A stretch of 64,000 nt of DNA from Zhongshania antarctica. GTDB taxonomy: Bacteria; Pseudomonadota; Gammaproteobacteria; Pseudomonadales; Spongiibacteraceae. The stretch covers positions 124,001 to 188,000 of the forward strand of contig NZ_JACHHW010000004.1 of assembly GCF_014202945.1 (NCBI RefSeq), written 5' to 3'. A model generated the notes under the pieces. The model was not told where the DNA came from. It saw only the letters and a list, made by a program, of their open reading frames with translations, and ran no database searches. A program made the translations under genes and the position numbers. How positions within the stretch are numbered: position 1 is the stretch's first letter; every line of letters starts with the position of its first letter. Below are positions 42,410-53,173 of this stretch, one piece after another.

Positions 42410-43177
42410 ATGAGTAAATTGCAACAAATTATTGGTATTTGCAGTGTAATTTGTGTCTTGGCGTCTTGTACTACCAGTGGCAGTTTCGCCCCTGTTTCTG
42501 ATCGTTATAATCCAGCAGAACGCACCCCTCCGTATTATATTGTGAGCTCCGGCGACACCTTGTTCTCTATCGCTTGGCGCTATGGTTTCGAGCTTCAAGG
42601 GTTAGCGTCTGCTAACAGTCTCAGGCCGCCATACACCATTTATCCTGGCCAGGCGATATTGCTAGAAGAGCGTAATAAACCGCTGGCATCGACAAGTTCG
42701 CCAAAAAATGTCGTCGCTACGTCCGCGATACCGAAATCAAACAATATTAAAAATGAGCGGGTAGCCAGGCTTAACCCCAAACCAACAGTGCAGTTAAAGT
42801 CTGTAAATGAGGCTTGGCAGTGGCCGGTGAACGGCCCGGTAGTGAGACCATTTGTCGCGAGTGGGCAAGAACACAAGGGTATTGATATAAAAGGTAAAAT
42901 GGGTGAGCCTGTATATGCATCACGAAGCGGTGAAGTAGTGTATGCAGGCAGTGGTTTGGTTGGTTACGGCAATCTACTGATACTGAAACACTCAGATCGT
43001 TTTTTAAGTGCTTATGGACATAATCGGCGTATTAAGGTTAGGGAGGGGGATAAGGTTAAAGCGGGACAGCTTATTGCCGAAGTTGGTGATAGCGGTACTG
43101 ATTCAGTGAAATTACATTTTGAAGTTCGTATGGACGGAAAACCGGTTGATCCTTTAAGGCTGTTACCACGGCGTTGA
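42410..43177 (+). CDS. nlpD: Murein hydrolase activator NlpD (LysM and M23 domains)
   Basis: 255 residues, ATG 42410. Lipobox VLASC near residue 20. A LysM domain (YYIVSSGDTLFSIAWRYGF) is followed by a linker and an M23 domain with EHKGIDI. The last zinc motif reads KLHFEVR rather than HLHFEVR, so a His is missing and the protein is likely an activator of amidases, as in NlpD of E. coli, not an enzyme. Upstream of rpoS as usual; the rpoS promoter commonly lies within nlpD. Confidence 0.93.
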   Translation: MSKLQQIIGICSVICVLASCTTSGSFAPVSDRYNPAERTPPYYIVSSGDTLFSIAWRYGFELQGLASANSLRPPYTIYPGQAILLEERNKPLASTSSPKNVVATSAIPKSNNIKNERVARLNPKPTVQLKSVNEAWQWPVNGPVVRPFVASGQEHKGIDIKGKMGEPVYASRSGEVVYAGSGLVGYGNLLILKHSDRFLSAYGHNRRIKVREGDKVKAGQLIAEVGDSGTDSVKLHFEVRMDGKPVDPLRLLPRR

Positions 43178-43250
43178 CGTCATAAATGCCAGTAAGACGC
43201 CTTAAGTATCACTTAGTCGAGCAATAAAAAACGTATAAAAGGATTCGACG

Positions 43251-44252
43251 ATGCGGGTATATGAAAAAGATGGACATCGTTCAAGTGTCAACGATGTACT
43301 AGCAAGCACAGATATTCAGGAAGGTTCAGAAGCGCGGGATGATGAAGATTCTGCACCAGAGAAACCCAGTAAAATAGCCGCTAAGCCCGGCCGTGGTCGC
43401 CGCCAGTCGAGCGATTTAGACGCCACCCAACTCTATCTCAGTGAAATTGGCTTTTCTCCTTTGTTAAGTGCTGAGGAGGAAGTGTATTTCTCTCGCCTCG
43501 CAAGAAAAGGTGATGAGTCTGGACGCAAGCGCATGATCGAAAGCAATTTGCGCCTAGTCGTGAAAATTTCTCGACGTTATCTTAATCGCGGTCTAAGTCT
43601 GTTAGATTTGGTTGAAGAGGGTAATCTCGGCTTAATTCGCGCGGTAGAAAAGTTTGATCCAGAGCGCGGATTTCGTTTTTCAACCTACGCCACGTGGTGG
43701 ATTCGTCAAACGATTGAGCGGGCGATAATGAATCAAACTCGCACCATTCGATTGCCAATCCATGTTGTGAAGGAGCTAAACAGCTATTTGCGCGCCGAGC
43801 GCGAATTAACGCAAAAGCTCGATCATATGCCCTCGCCAGAGGAAATGGCGGTAGCCCTAGACAGGCCTGTCGCTGAAGCGAAGCGCTTGTGCGGTTTAAA
43901 GGACCGTGTCGGCTCTGTTGATGTCCCCGTGGGGCAAGATTCAGATCAGGTTTTACTCGATACCCTTGCCGATACGCAGGCGCTGAATCCCAGCGATATT
44001 CTGCAGGGCGAAGATCTGTCGAACAGTATCGATTTGTGGTTGGGCGATTTGAGCTCAAAACAGCGTGAAGTTGTGGTGCGTCGTTTTGGCTTGCGTGGCC
44101 ATGAGCCAGCCACCCTTGAAGAGGTTGGCCGCGAGATCGGGCTAACACGGGAGCGGGTGAGACAAATACAAGTAGAAGCGCTGAAAAGTATGCGAGTGCT
44201 GTTTGAGGCGAATGGTTTAAACGCAGCGTCGTTGTTTGCTGAAAATCATTAA
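43251..44252 (+). CDS. rpoS: RNA polymerase sigma factor RpoS
   Basis: 333 residues. Region 1.2/2 ([57 protein letters not shown]) and region 4 ([21 protein letters not shown]) are complete. Stationary-phase and general stress sigma factor. Follows nlpD; ends at a bidirectional terminator. Confidence 0.98.
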   Translation: MRVYEKDGHRSSVNDVLASTDIQEGSEARDDEDSAPEKPSKIAAKPGRGRRQSSDLDATQLYLSEIGFSPLLSAEEEVYFSRLARKGDESGRKRMIESNLRLVVKISRRYLNRGLSLLDLVEEGNLGLIRAVEKFDPERGFRFSTYATWWIRQTIERAIMNQTRTIRLPIHVVKELNSYLRAERELTQKLDHMPSPEEMAVALDRPVAEAKRLCGLKDRVGSVDVPVGQDSDQVLLDTLADTQALNPSDILQGEDLSNSIDLWLGDLSSKQREVVVRRFGLRGHEPATLEEVGREIGLTRERVRQIQVEALKSMRVLFEANGLNAASLFAENH

Positions 44253-44275
44253 GCTGAGTTAGCGCCATAGCTAGA

Positions 44276-44313
44276 ACCATAAAAAAACCCGCGTTTGCGG
44301 GTTTTTTTATGGT
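44276..44313. terminator. Bidirectional terminator between rpoS and fdxA
   Basis: A perfect 17-base stem (ACCATAAAAAAACCCGC and its complement) with a four-base loop and T runs on both strands. Confidence 0.92.
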
Positions 44314-44345
44314 TCAGAAAGCAAACTACGCAGTTAGCGAATAGC

Positions 44346-44669
44346 CTAGCGTTCCAGGTACTGAAGTTTGTTGGGTTTGTTGGCCCAGTCTTCAGCGTCT
44401 GCTGGCGGTGCTTTCATCTCAGTTATATTAGGCCAAACCTCAGCCAATTCCGCATTCAATTCTAAGAATACTTGCTGGTCTTCGGGCAGCTCGTCTTCAG
44501 AGAAAATCGCGTTGACTGGGCATTCTGGTTCACACAGCGCGCAGTCAATACATTCGTCAGGGTGTATGACGAGGAAATTCGGGCCTTCGTAAAAACAATC
44601 TACCGGACATACTTCAACACAATCAGTGTGTTTGCACTTAATGCAATCTTCGCCTACAACAAAAGTCAT
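44346..44669 (-). CDS. fdxA: Seven-iron ferredoxin FdxA
   Basis: 107 residues with the two cluster motifs: C-x7-C-x3-CP near the start ([18 protein letters not shown]) and [12 protein letters not shown]. This is the 3Fe-4S/4Fe-4S type often found near mutS. Electron carrier whose partner is unclear. Converges with rpoS. Confidence 0.96.
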   Translation of the reverse strand: MTFVVGEDCIKCKHTDCVEVCPVDCFYEGPNFLVIHPDECIDCALCEPECPVNAIFSEDELPEDQQVFLELNAELAEVWPNITEMKAPPADAEDWANKPNKLQYLER

Positions 44670-44820
44670 TTTTGGTCAGCCCCTTTTAAATCCTGACTGT
44701 GGGTTGAGTAACTCGCAGAGCGCGGTATTGTAACACCAGTGAAAAATATGGGTATAGCTTTAGCCTTAACAATAATTTAACTGTGCATTATCGTTTTTAC
44801 GCATTAGCCCGTTTAAAGGC

Positions 44821-47403
44821 TTATTTCAATAAGTCCTTTAGCCGATATAGTAATTCATGGGCTTGGCGAGGACTGAGGTCGTCGGGTTTAATGTCTTCAA
44901 GCTCAGTGACCACTGGATGATCTGCCGCCGCTTGCGCGGCAAATAAATCGGTTTGGGGTCCTGCCGTATTAAGTTGACCGTGTTTAATGGCCTGGGATTC
45001 CAATTGTTGGAGTTTGATTTTAGCCGCACTGACAACTTTTGCTGGAATTCCGGCTAATTTGGCGACCTGCAGTCCGTAGCTGCGGTTAGCCGGACCTTCT
45101 TCAACTCGGTGTAAAAATACAATATGGTCGTTGTGCTCAGTTACTCCAAGGTGCACGTTGGCGGCTTTGGGGTAGGTTTCCGGTAGCACAGTTAATTCAA
45201 AGTAGTGGGTTGCAAACAAGGTGAAGCCATGAACGCGGTCGGCGAGATCGATGGCACAGGCCCAGGCCAGTGATAAGCCGTCGAAGGTGCTGGTGCCACG
45301 GCCTATTTCATCCATTAAAATTAAGCTCTTTGCGGTGGCGTTGTGCAGAATATTGGCCGTTTCGGTCATTTCTACCATAAAGGTCGAGCGTCCACCGGCA
45401 AGGTCGTCTGAGGAGCCTATGCGAGTGAATATTTGATCCACCAAACTGAGCTTTACGGACTTGGCTGGTACAAAACTACCAATGTGGGCCAAGAGTACAA
45501 TGAGCGCGGTTTGGCGCATATACGTCGATTTACCGCCCATGTTTGGGCCGGTAATAATGAGGGTGCGACGGTCGTCGGCAAGCTTGAGATCGTTGGCAAT
45601 AAAGGGTTCGTCAAGCACGCTTTCAACGACTGGGTGACGACCTTGCTCGATATCCAGTAATGGCTTGTCACTGAACTCAGGTTGGCAGAGATCGAGCTGA
45701 ACCGCGCGCTCGGCCAAGTTGGCGATAACATCGAGTTCACACAAACCTTGCGCGCTGGTTTGCAGCGCGGCTAGCTCTTTATTCAAGGCGTCGAGCAAGC
45801 TTTCGTAGAGGAATTTTTCTCGCGCCAAGGCCCGACTTTTACTGCTTAGGGCTTTGTCTTCAAACGTTTTTAGTTCGGGGGTGATAAACCGCTCGGCATT
45901 TTTTAGGGTTTGCCTGCGGATATATTCAACCGGGGCTTGATGCGCCTGCAGTTTGCTGATTTCAATGTAATAGCCGTGGACACGGTTGTAGCCGACCTTT
46001 AGCGTGCTTAATCCGGTTTTCTCGCGTTCGCGGCGCTCCATGGCCAACAGGTATTCACCCGCATCGGTGCTAAGGCTCCGTAACTCGTCTAACTCGGGGT
46101 CAAAGCCTTCGGCGATGACACCGCCATCGCGCAGTACCATTGGCGGATTTTCGGCCACGGCACGGCTCAGTAAGTCAGCCAGACTTGGGAATTCGCTGAT
46201 CTGCTCCGCTAAGTCTTTTAAATACGGGATATCAAATGGTTTTAATTGGCTTTGTAACTCGGGCAGAGTTGCCAGTGAGCGCTGTAGGCGTGACAAGTCT
46301 CTTGGCCGGGCCGAGCGCAGCCCAACGCGGGACAGAATACGTTCTAAATCACCGATTTGTTTAAGCGTAGCGCGCAGGGTTTCAAACTGATAATTGTCAA
46401 TCAGCCCAACCACGCCACTTTGGCGGGCGCTGAGAACTGCTTGATTACGCAATGGTCGGTGCAGCCAGCGGCGCAGAAGTCGCGAGCCCATGGCGGTTTG
46501 GCAGCGATCAAACACCGATGCCAGGGTGTTTTCGGTGCCGCCACTCAGGTTTAGATCCAGTTCTAAGTTGCGCCGGGTGGCGGCGTCCATGGCTACGGCG
46601 TCATCGCGAGATTCATGTTTGAGCTGGCGAATATGGGGCAGGGCGCTGCGCTGAGTGTCTTTAACATAGTGCAGCAGACAACCGGCGGCGGCGACGCCAT
46701 GATGAAGCTGCTCGCAGCCGAAACCGGCCAGATCTTGCACGCCAAAATGTTGGCAGAGCCCGCGTGTGGCGGCATCAAAATCAAATTCCCAAGGAGCGAG
46801 TTTGCGCAGACCGCCAAATTTGGGCATGTCTTCGATGTGGAGGTCGTCCGCAATAAGGAGTTCCGCCGGGCGCAGGCGCTGTAATTCGCCAATAAGTGCA
46901 GCCTGGCCTTTAACCTCAAGTACTTGGAAACGGCCGCTGCTCATGTCTAAGACGGCAATACCGAATACACCTGAATCGCCACAGGCTGCGACAAGAAGTG
47001 CATCGCGGCGCTCATCGAGTAGCGCCTCGTCGCTGATGGTGCCGGGCGTCACAATGCGTGCGACGGCGCGTTCAACGGGGCCTTTGCTGGTCGCCGGATC
47101 GCCGATTTGTTCGCAAATTGCCACCGATTCACCGGCTTTGACTAATTTGGCTAAATAACCTTCAACGGCGTGGTAGGGCACGCCACACATGGGAATTGGG
47201 TTGCCGCCGGTTTTGCCGCGCGCGGTGAGGGTAATATCCAGTAGCTCCGACGCCTTTTTTGCGTCTTCAAAAAACAGCTCGTAAAAGTCGCCCATGCGGT
47301 AAAAAACCACTTCATTGGGGTGTTCCGCTTTTATCTTTAAATACTGAACCATCATCGGCGTGTGAGATACTTCGGCGCTGCTGGTATTGGCGTCTTTAGT
47401 CAT
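44821..47403 (-). CDS. mutS: DNA mismatch repair protein MutS
   Basis: 860 residues. The mismatch-reading FYE motif ([12 protein letters not shown]) is near residue 38; Walker [15 protein letters not shown] and the [12 protein letters not shown] and signature STFMVEMTE motifs mark the ATPase. It recognises mispairs and starts repair with MutL. Typical place after fdxA. Confidence 0.98.
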   Translation of the reverse strand: MTKDANTSSAEVSHTPMMVQYLKIKAEHPNEVVFYRMGDFYELFFEDAKKASELLDITLTARGKTGGNPIPMCGVPYHAVEGYLAKLVKAGESVAICEQIGDPATSKGPVERAVARIVTPGTISDEALLDERRDALLVAACGDSGVFGIAVLDMSSGRFQVLEVKGQAALIGELQRLRPAELLIADDLHIEDMPKFGGLRKLAPWEFDFDAATRGLCQHFGVQDLAGFGCEQLHHGVAAAGCLLHYVKDTQRSALPHIRQLKHESRDDAVAMDAATRRNLELDLNLSGGTENTLASVFDRCQTAMGSRLLRRWLHRPLRNQAVLSARQSGVVGLIDNYQFETLRATLKQIGDLERILSRVGLRSARPRDLSRLQRSLATLPELQSQLKPFDIPYLKDLAEQISEFPSLADLLSRAVAENPPMVLRDGGVIAEGFDPELDELRSLSTDAGEYLLAMERREREKTGLSTLKVGYNRVHGYYIEISKLQAHQAPVEYIRRQTLKNAERFITPELKTFEDKALSSKSRALAREKFLYESLLDALNKELAALQTSAQGLCELDVIANLAERAVQLDLCQPEFSDKPLLDIEQGRHPVVESVLDEPFIANDLKLADDRRTLIITGPNMGGKSTYMRQTALIVLLAHIGSFVPAKSVKLSLVDQIFTRIGSSDDLAGGRSTFMVEMTETANILHNATAKSLILMDEIGRGTSTFDGLSLAWACAIDLADRVHGFTLFATHYFELTVLPETYPKAANVHLGVTEHNDHIVFLHRVEEGPANRSYGLQVAKLAGIPAKVVSAAKIKLQQLESQAIKHGQLNTAGPQTDLFAAQAAADHPVVTELEDIKPDDLSPRQAHELLYRLKDLLK

Positions 47404-47543
47404 TGCTAGATATTGGCCTTATTCGTTAGGCGAAAGTGTGTGTTGTACAGGCTTTAAGCTGAAAATTGCGATGAAATTACACAATAAATATAAGCAGGCA
47501 AGAATAGCAAATTGCATTAAAAACCACTAATTCTCTGCCGTTG

Positions 47544-48263
47544 TTAACGACCTTGATCCGTTGCTTGCCAAGGCTTTTGGGCAAGAAATATCGTGTGGCG
47601 ACTGCCCTTACCGGGGCGGGCGCGCACAGTGTGGATAGTGACCTTGAAACGCGCTTTCTTTAAGCGGATAGCAAACATCGAGTCGGCGCCGGCAGACCAA
47701 ATTGCCAATACACCTTCGGGCCGCAAGGTGGTAAAAAGGTCTTCGAGCCCCGCTTGAGAATACAGCCAATTGTTGTTGTTTTGAGTCAGGCCTTCTGGGC
47801 CGTTGTCGACATCCAATAAAATAGCGTCATAGGCTTTGGGGTTGTCGCGTAATAGTTCGGCCACATCGCCAATGTGAACCTTTGTTCTGGGGTCGTTCAA
47901 GGGCTGGCCAGCACAATCGCCTAATGGCCCTTGATTCCATTCAACAACGGCCGGAATAAGTTCCGCGACAGTGACCTGGCTCGTGCTGCCCACCGCGCGC
48001 AGTGCCGCTGCTAGCGTGTAGCCCATGCCGAGGCCGCCAACTAAAATCTCAGCGCCTGAGACTTCCTCGCTATTGTCGCGGGCTTTAAGCTGTTTGCACG
48101 CCAAATCGGCCAGTGCTTCTTCTGAATTAAAGAGGCGGCTGTTCATCAGTTCGCCACGGACCCCGGATAAACGAATAGAGAACTCCTCTCCGCGTCGGCT
48201 TAGTTTCAGCTCGCCGCCGTTATTGGGTATTTGTGCTGTGCCAAGGTGTTGCCAGGGAATCAT
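47544..48263 (-). CDS. Spermidine synthase-like class I methyltransferase-fold protein
   Basis: 239 residues from ATG 48263 (AGAGG five bases upstream); a GTG at 48299 is an alternative. ILVGGLGMGYTLAAALRA is the glycine-rich nucleotide loop, AYDAILLDVDNGPEGLT the acidic motif of the SpeE fold, and MIPWQHLGTAQ the usual start. Members similar to this are often called spermidine synthase-like or SAM-dependent proteins; whether it makes polyamines cannot be told. It occupies the place where cinA often lies between mutS and recA. Confidence 0.72.
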   Translation of the reverse strand: MIPWQHLGTAQIPNNGGELKLSRRGEEFSIRLSGVRGELMNSRLFNSEEALADLACKQLKARDNSEEVSGAEILVGGLGMGYTLAAALRAVGSTSQVTVAELIPAVVEWNQGPLGDCAGQPLNDPRTKVHIGDVAELLRDNPKAYDAILLDVDNGPEGLTQNNNNWLYSQAGLEDLFTTLRPEGVLAIWSAGADSMFAIRLKKARFKVTIHTVRARPGKGSRHTIFLAQKPWQATDQGR

Positions 48264-48414
48264 GTGGCCTCTGGGAGCTAAGCTAAAGTTGGGCTGCACT
48301 TTAACACAGGCTGTTTTAGGCTTAACAGCAATGAAATGTTTGCGATAGGCAAGTGGGCCTAAGTTTATCCCCTAGAGCGGATTTGATGAGTTCTAAAGAA
48401 TTTAGCTTCTGGCA

Positions 48415-48443
48415 TTGACAATAGCGCGAATAATACTGATTAT
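48415..48443 (+). promoter_or_regulatory. recA promoter
   Basis: A perfect -35 TTGACA at 48415-48420 is followed after 17 bases by GATTAT (48438-48443). The -10 box lies inside the LexA operator, which explains repression before DNA damage. Confidence 0.7.
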
Positions 48444-48451
48444 ACATACAG
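48436..48451. promoter_or_regulatory. LexA operator (SOS box) of recA
   Basis: CTGATTATACATACAG fits the gammaproteobacterial SOS box CTG-N10-CAG, and it overlaps the recA promoter 70 bases before the start codon. Confidence 0.85.
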
Positions 48452-48520
48452 TTGTTTGGCCAGTAGTTTAGTCAGCCATTATTCATTTTAATATCAGTAT
48501 TCACAAAAGGTAGAGAACAT

Positions 48521-49555
48521 ATGGATCCCAATAAGCAAAAAGCACTGGAATCGGCACTTAGCCAGATTGAGCGCCAGTTTGGTAAGGGTTCAATCATGAA
48601 AATGGGCGATAGCTCACGGGAAGTGATGCCATCTGTCTCTACTGGCTCGCTGGGACTGGATATTGCCCTAGGCATTGGCGGCCTACCTTATGGACGAATA
48701 GTTGAAATCTACGGGCCAGAGTCCTCTGGTAAAACCACGCTGTGTTTACAGGTTATGGCCGAAGCCCAGAAAGCGGGTAAAACCGTTGCGATTGTGGACG
48801 CTGAGCACGCTCTAGACCCTCAGTACGCGGAAAAGTTGGGGGTAAATCTTGAAGATTTGCTGGTTTCCCAGCCAGATACGGGTGAGCAGGCATTGGAAAT
48901 TACCGATATGCTGGTTCGCTCAGGCTCGGTTGATGTCATTGTTATCGACTCGGTAGCCGCGTTGGTGCCCAAGGCCGAAATTGAAGGTGAAATGGGCGAC
49001 ACCCATGTTGGTCTGCAAGCGCGCTTAATGTCACAGGCGCTACGTAAATTAACGGGTAATATTAAAAACGCTAACTGCCTCGTTATTTTTATTAACCAAA
49101 TTCGTATGAAAATCGGGGTAATGTTTGGTAACCCTGAAACCACATCTGGTGGTAATTCACTAAAATTCTATGCGTCAGTACGTCTTGATATTCGCCGCAC
49201 CGGCGCGGTCAAAGACGGTGAAGAAGTGATTGGTAACGAAACGCGAGTTAAAGTTGTTAAAAACAAGGTTTCGCCACCCTTTAAACAAGCGGAATTTCAG
49301 ATCCTTTACGGACAGGGTATTTACCGTCTTGGCGAAGTCATCGACTTGGGCGTCAAACAGGGCTTGGTCGACAAAGCCGGTGCTTGGTATGCCTATAAAG
49401 GTGATAAAATTGGCCAGGGTAAGGCGAATGCGGCTAAATATTTGGCCGAACACCCTGAGATAGCCGCTGAAATTGAAAGCCAAGTTCGCGAAGCCTTGCT
49501 GCCTAAGCCAACAGCGAAGAAAGTGGTTGATGAGTCCGTTGTTGCTGAGAAATAG
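48521..49555 (+). CDS. recA: Recombinase RecA
   Basis: 344 residues. Walker [33 protein letters not shown] and the acidic/variable C-terminus are present. Strand exchange and LexA cleavage co-activator. SOS-controlled through the operator upstream. The usual follower recX is found 11.5 kb later, after the pilus genes. Confidence 0.99.
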   Translation: MDPNKQKALESALSQIERQFGKGSIMKMGDSSREVMPSVSTGSLGLDIALGIGGLPYGRIVEIYGPESSGKTTLCLQVMAEAQKAGKTVAIVDAEHALDPQYAEKLGVNLEDLLVSQPDTGEQALEITDMLVRSGSVDVIVIDSVAALVPKAEIEGEMGDTHVGLQARLMSQALRKLTGNIKNANCLVIFINQIRMKIGVMFGNPETTSGGNSLKFYASVRLDIRRTGAVKDGEEVIGNETRVKVVKNKVSPPFKQAEFQILYGQGIYRLGEVIDLGVKQGLVDKAGAWYAYKGDKIGQGKANAAKYLAEHPEIAAEIESQVREALLPKPTAKKVVDESVVAEK

Positions 49556-49581
49556 TCGGCATTAAGCAATAAATAACCATA

Positions 49582-49617
49582 AGATTGCAGCCGCCAAGTG
49601 GCTGCAATCTTCGTTTT
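49582..49617 (+). terminator. Terminator after recA
   Basis: An 11-base stem AGATTGCAGCC/GGCTGCAATCT with a seven-base loop and a T-rich tail, 26 bases after the recA stop. Confidence 0.85.
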
Positions 49618-49634
49618 AGTGCATGTCCCGCCGC

Positions 49635-50807
49635 TTACTCAGGCAGCCCCTCTTCATCATTATCCATTTCTAAACTTAAACTCATTGCCGATATGGACTT
49701 TTTCTCGTCGATATTGGTGTCTTCTGCCGCGTCTGCCGGAATGCCACGTTTGCTGTGCAGTTTTATCCGTAGGCGGAGGTTGTTCGCTGAATCCGCATTT
49801 TTTAAGGTTTCTGCAAATGATATTTTACCTGCCTCGTAAAGATTGAAGAGGGCGAGGTCAAAGGTTTGCATGCCCACGTTTTCAGACTTGTGCATGATTT
49901 CTTTGATGGTTTCAATTTCACCTTTATGAATCGCTTGAGCGACAGTGGGTGTGCCGAGAAGTATCTCAATGGCCGCGGCTCGTTTGCCGTCTTCAGTGGG
50001 GACTAAGCGTTGTGATACAAAGCACTTTAAGTTCATCGACAGGTCTTGCAGTAACTGATTGCGGCGCTCTTCTGGGAAAAAATTGATAATACGGTCTAAA
50101 GCTTGGTTGGCATTATTCGCGTGCAGCGTTGAAATACAGAGATGGCCGGTTTCTGCGAAGGCGAGGGCGTGCTCCATGGTTTCGCGGTCGCGAATCTCAC
50201 CAATAAGAATAACGTCGGGCGCCTGGCGAAGGGTGTTTTTTAGGGCTTGGTGAAAGCTCCTAGTATCCATACCGATTTCACGTTGGTTGACGATACTGCG
50301 CTTGTGGCGATGAATAAACTCTATTGGGTCTTCAATGGTGATGATGTGACCGCTGCTATTGGTGTTGCGATGATCGATAAGTGCAGCTAGGGAGGTTGAT
50401 TTACCTGAGCCGGTGGCACCTACGAATAGTACCAGACCACGCTTGGTCATTATTACGTCTTTTAGTATAGGCGGTAGACCTAGGGCATCGACATTGGGGA
50501 TGTCGGTAACGATATTCCTGGCTACCATCGATATTTCATTGCGTTGCTTAAATATATTTACTCTGAAGCGACCCACGCCAGGAATGTGATAGGCGAGATT
50601 CATTTCTAACTCTTGTTCAAATTCTTCGACCTGGCCCGCGTCCATAATTGAATAGGCAATTTTTTTAATGTCGCCTGGCGAAAAGCTTTCTTTATCTAGG
50701 GGTTTTAATTTGCCATGGAATTTCGCGCAGGGGGGCGCCCCTGTGCTGAGGAATAGATCGGAGCCGTCATTTTTGGCAAGTACAGTGAGGTAGTCATTAA
50801 ACGTCAT
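49635..50807 (-). CDS. pilU: Twitching motility ATPase PilU
   Basis: 390 residues. The PilT/PilU N-terminal domain (SDLFLSTGAPP) is followed by FVGATGSGKSTSLAALIDHRN (Walker A), IITIEDPIEFIHRHK (Asp box) and LRQAPDVILIGEIRDRETM (Walker B), then TLHANNANQALDRIINFFPEERR. Length and internal sequence resemble PilU more than PilT. In type IVa systems PilU assists PilT in retraction. A pilT gene is not in the window. It lies between recA and the Tad locus. Confidence 0.9.
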   Translation of the reverse strand: MTFNDYLTVLAKNDGSDLFLSTGAPPCAKFHGKLKPLDKESFSPGDIKKIAYSIMDAGQVEEFEQELEMNLAYHIPGVGRFRVNIFKQRNEISMVARNIVTDIPNVDALGLPPILKDVIMTKRGLVLFVGATGSGKSTSLAALIDHRNTNSSGHIITIEDPIEFIHRHKRSIVNQREIGMDTRSFHQALKNTLRQAPDVILIGEIRDRETMEHALAFAETGHLCISTLHANNANQALDRIINFFPEERRNQLLQDLSMNLKCFVSQRLVPTEDGKRAAAIEILLGTPTVAQAIHKGEIETIKEIMHKSENVGMQTFDLALFNLYEAGKISFAETLKNADSANNLRLRIKLHSKRGIPADAAEDTNIDEKKSISAMSLSLEMDNDEEGLPE

Positions 50808-51449
50808 GGCTGGCTCTCATAAGCAGGCAGTGTGTTGGCAGTGATGTAATAAATAAGGTGCAAGTGACGAATGTTTCGGTGTAAGCAATGCTGGCCGTGA
50901 TGAACAGCGAGGTGCTATTTCATAGGGCGATACTGCTCGGTGCTTACGTAGTCATTGGAAGCAAGCCCCCTGTGCGTCGAGTCTGCGAAGCATTGTATTA
51001 TGTTAGCAATCGCGAATGGAGACAATATTAGCACTCCTTTTCCAAACCAGCGCGTGTGAAGTAATCCATAAACACCCGTCAAGGGCCGAATGTCTGCCTA
51101 GCTGGACCGAAAGCAATAGAGTCAATAGTAGAAATATAGCCCCAAATAGCGGGAACGCAACACGATTGTGTGCGGCCACGGTAAAAGAATCAGTAGGTAT
51201 GGGACAGCAAGTCTGGTATTTAGGGCACCGTCCTCGCCTGCACTGAGCCCTGCGCGATGAGCTTGCTATTCAAGTATTGATATTTAAATACTGTATAAAC
51301 CCGATAGTGAACTTTATAAGTCTTAACGCAGAGTTGGAATAGCCTTTGGCGCGCGTATGCACTTTTAATTTTCGTGTCTGACAAGTATGTGGTGCGGAGT
51401 TGGAGGGTGTGTTGGCTCACCCTCATTTACTAGAGGGTGAGCAGAGGGC
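50808..51449. other. 642-bp gap between pilU and the last Tad gene
   Basis: No convincing reading frame, RNA gene or repeat was seen. It should hold the pilU promoter on the minus strand and at its right end a hairpin after the tadG-like gene (separate entry). Confidence 0.5.
51415..51442 (-). terminator. Hairpin after the tadG-like gene
   Basis: A 10-base perfect stem GCTCACCCTC/GAGGGTGAGC with an eight-base loop lies 8 bases past the stop of the tadG-like gene on the minus strand. No T run follows, so it is a weak terminator candidate or a message 3' end. Confidence 0.5.
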
Positions 51450-53168
51450 TTAATTTACCAGTCTGACTTTATCATTTTCACAGGTCAGGGCAGCGCCAAC
51501 ATTGGCACCAGCTAAGCTAGTTCCAACGCTGTTTAGCAACGGGTTTATGATTGGGATTAACAGAGCGGAAAGGACGCCATCTAATACCGCAGTTACCGAA
51601 TTAAGAATCGGGTTCAATACAAATCCTAATGGGATTATACCTATTAATACAGGATTAAGGTCGATCTGTAAGCCGAGCACGTTGCCAAGATTTGTGCCGG
51701 TAGGAGAGTAGGCGTTTTCGCCAATTCCGTCTTTAATTTCTGGCAGGTATTCTTCGGACGGTGACTGTTCGTGGTTTATGAATGTTGTTCCACTAGCCAC
51801 TGTCAATGTTGCCTTCATTTCAAGTCGGAAGATTGGAATGCCTAATACGGTAATGTTTGCGATAGGTGTACGGTTAAGTGTGTAGCCACCAGCCGCAAAA
51901 TTAGCCCGTGATGCAGCGGGGGTATTACCGATTCTGCCTATTTGGATCGTCGCAGCACTGGTATTAGTATTGCTATTTATACTGCTTGGCCCACCGTCGC
52001 AATTTTGGCTTTCATTTACGATGCTGGCATTTGCGGTTGCCGCTTTAACAATGACGTCTATTTGAGCTGGTAGTGGTGAGATACTTGCCAAACCGAGACC
52101 ATTGAGCAAACTAGACCTTAGCGAAATAAAAATATCAGCCTGAGAAGTTCTTGCGGTAATGTCGTCAAAGTCTGGGTTACCGATGGCCGAAAATTGTGCG
52201 GCTTCGATGATATTTATCCCCATTTCTCCATTGAGGAGACCAAACACGTTCACCGCTTGGTTAAGTGCTACAAAGCTGTTCTCATTTGCAAGTTGGAGCC
52301 CACCTTGTACTAGATTGAGTACGTTTATAGGAACGTCAAGTGCGGCTGCGGGCAGGTCGTCGCCGATCTTTAACAGATCTCCGAGCGCAATGCTGTCAAA
52401 GTCGCCTGGCACAAGGCTGCTGATGTCTTCAACGCTAGTTGCTACGGTAGTCGCGCCAGAGTTGTCTAAAACAGTCGCGGTTAAGTCTAGCAAGGTACCA
52501 ACCGATAGCGCGGTTGTTAGAACGCTATCGTAGTCTCCAGCCGAGATTCCTAGGCTAATAGATAATGCATCGAGTAAGTCTAGTAGATTGACATTAGTAT
52601 TCAGTAGGCCTTGCCAAGCGGCAATATTTAAATTGAGTGTTCCGCCAAGTATATCGCCTAGCACGGCATTCAGCAGGCTGCTTTGTTGACTGTTTATGGA
52701 AATAAGGTTGCTGCGTATAGCAATTTGCGCGGTTGGTTCACAAGCCTTTGCTGTCGCCGTTGCGCTGAGGCTGATCTCATTATCTTCAGAGGGAAGTAAC
52801 TGAGAAAATAGTGAGGCGGGCACGGTATGAACAAGATTGACGGTAACGGCATTTCCGGTGCGACTGATTGCGATGCTGCTATTGGTGTCGTTGCCTTTAA
52901 AATCATTCCGGCTTGCCGACAATACGTACATATCTGCCATGCTCATGGCTTCTACGTCAAGGCTTTGATCACGACAGTAGATTAATGCCGTCTCCATCGC
53001 TGCTAAGTCGGCATTTTTTTGCAGGCTGCGCTTTTCTAAATAAAGTCGACCAGTATCAGCAACCACCGCGACAAAGGTAAATAAACTCAGCATCATCAGC
53101 ACAGCCAAAATTGTGATGACACCGGCCTGCTTAGTAGGGTGGTGATTAAATTTTTGCTGTGCTCGCAT
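51450..53168 (-). CDS. TadG-like pilus assembly protein
   Basis: 572 residues. An N-terminal membrane segment (GVITILAVLMMLSLFTFVAVVAD) and the following DLAAMETAL segment match TadE/TadG-type proteins, which sit in the inner membrane with a large periplasmic part. The body is rich in Leu, Asn, Val and small residues and contains many hydrophobic stretches (NLLDLLDALSISLGIS). The C-terminus has two Cys. The gene closes the Tad operon. It is named by position and N-terminus; the central part is not recognised. Confidence 0.7.
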   Translation of the reverse strand: MRAQQKFNHHPTKQAGVITILAVLMMLSLFTFVAVVADTGRLYLEKRSLQKNADLAAMETALIYCRDQSLDVEAMSMADMYVLSASRNDFKGNDTNSSIAISRTGNAVTVNLVHTVPASLFSQLLPSEDNEISLSATATAKACEPTAQIAIRSNLISINSQQSSLLNAVLGDILGGTLNLNIAAWQGLLNTNVNLLDLLDALSISLGISAGDYDSVLTTALSVGTLLDLTATVLDNSGATTVATSVEDISSLVPGDFDSIALGDLLKIGDDLPAAALDVPINVLNLVQGGLQLANENSFVALNQAVNVFGLLNGEMGINIIEAAQFSAIGNPDFDDITARTSQADIFISLRSSLLNGLGLASISPLPAQIDVIVKAATANASIVNESQNCDGGPSSINSNTNTSAATIQIGRIGNTPAASRANFAAGGYTLNRTPIANITVLGIPIFRLEMKATLTVASGTTFINHEQSPSEEYLPEIKDGIGENAYSPTGTNLGNVLGLQIDLNPVLIGIIPLGFVLNPILNSVTAVLDGVLSALLIPIINPLLNSVGTSLAGANVGAALTCENDKVRLVN

Positions 53169-53173
53169 GCTGA

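Noticed and set aside
51016-51246. 76-codon frame in the gap between pilU and the Tad operon
   Set aside because: No ribosome site, no hydrophobic or domain pattern, and composition looks non-coding.
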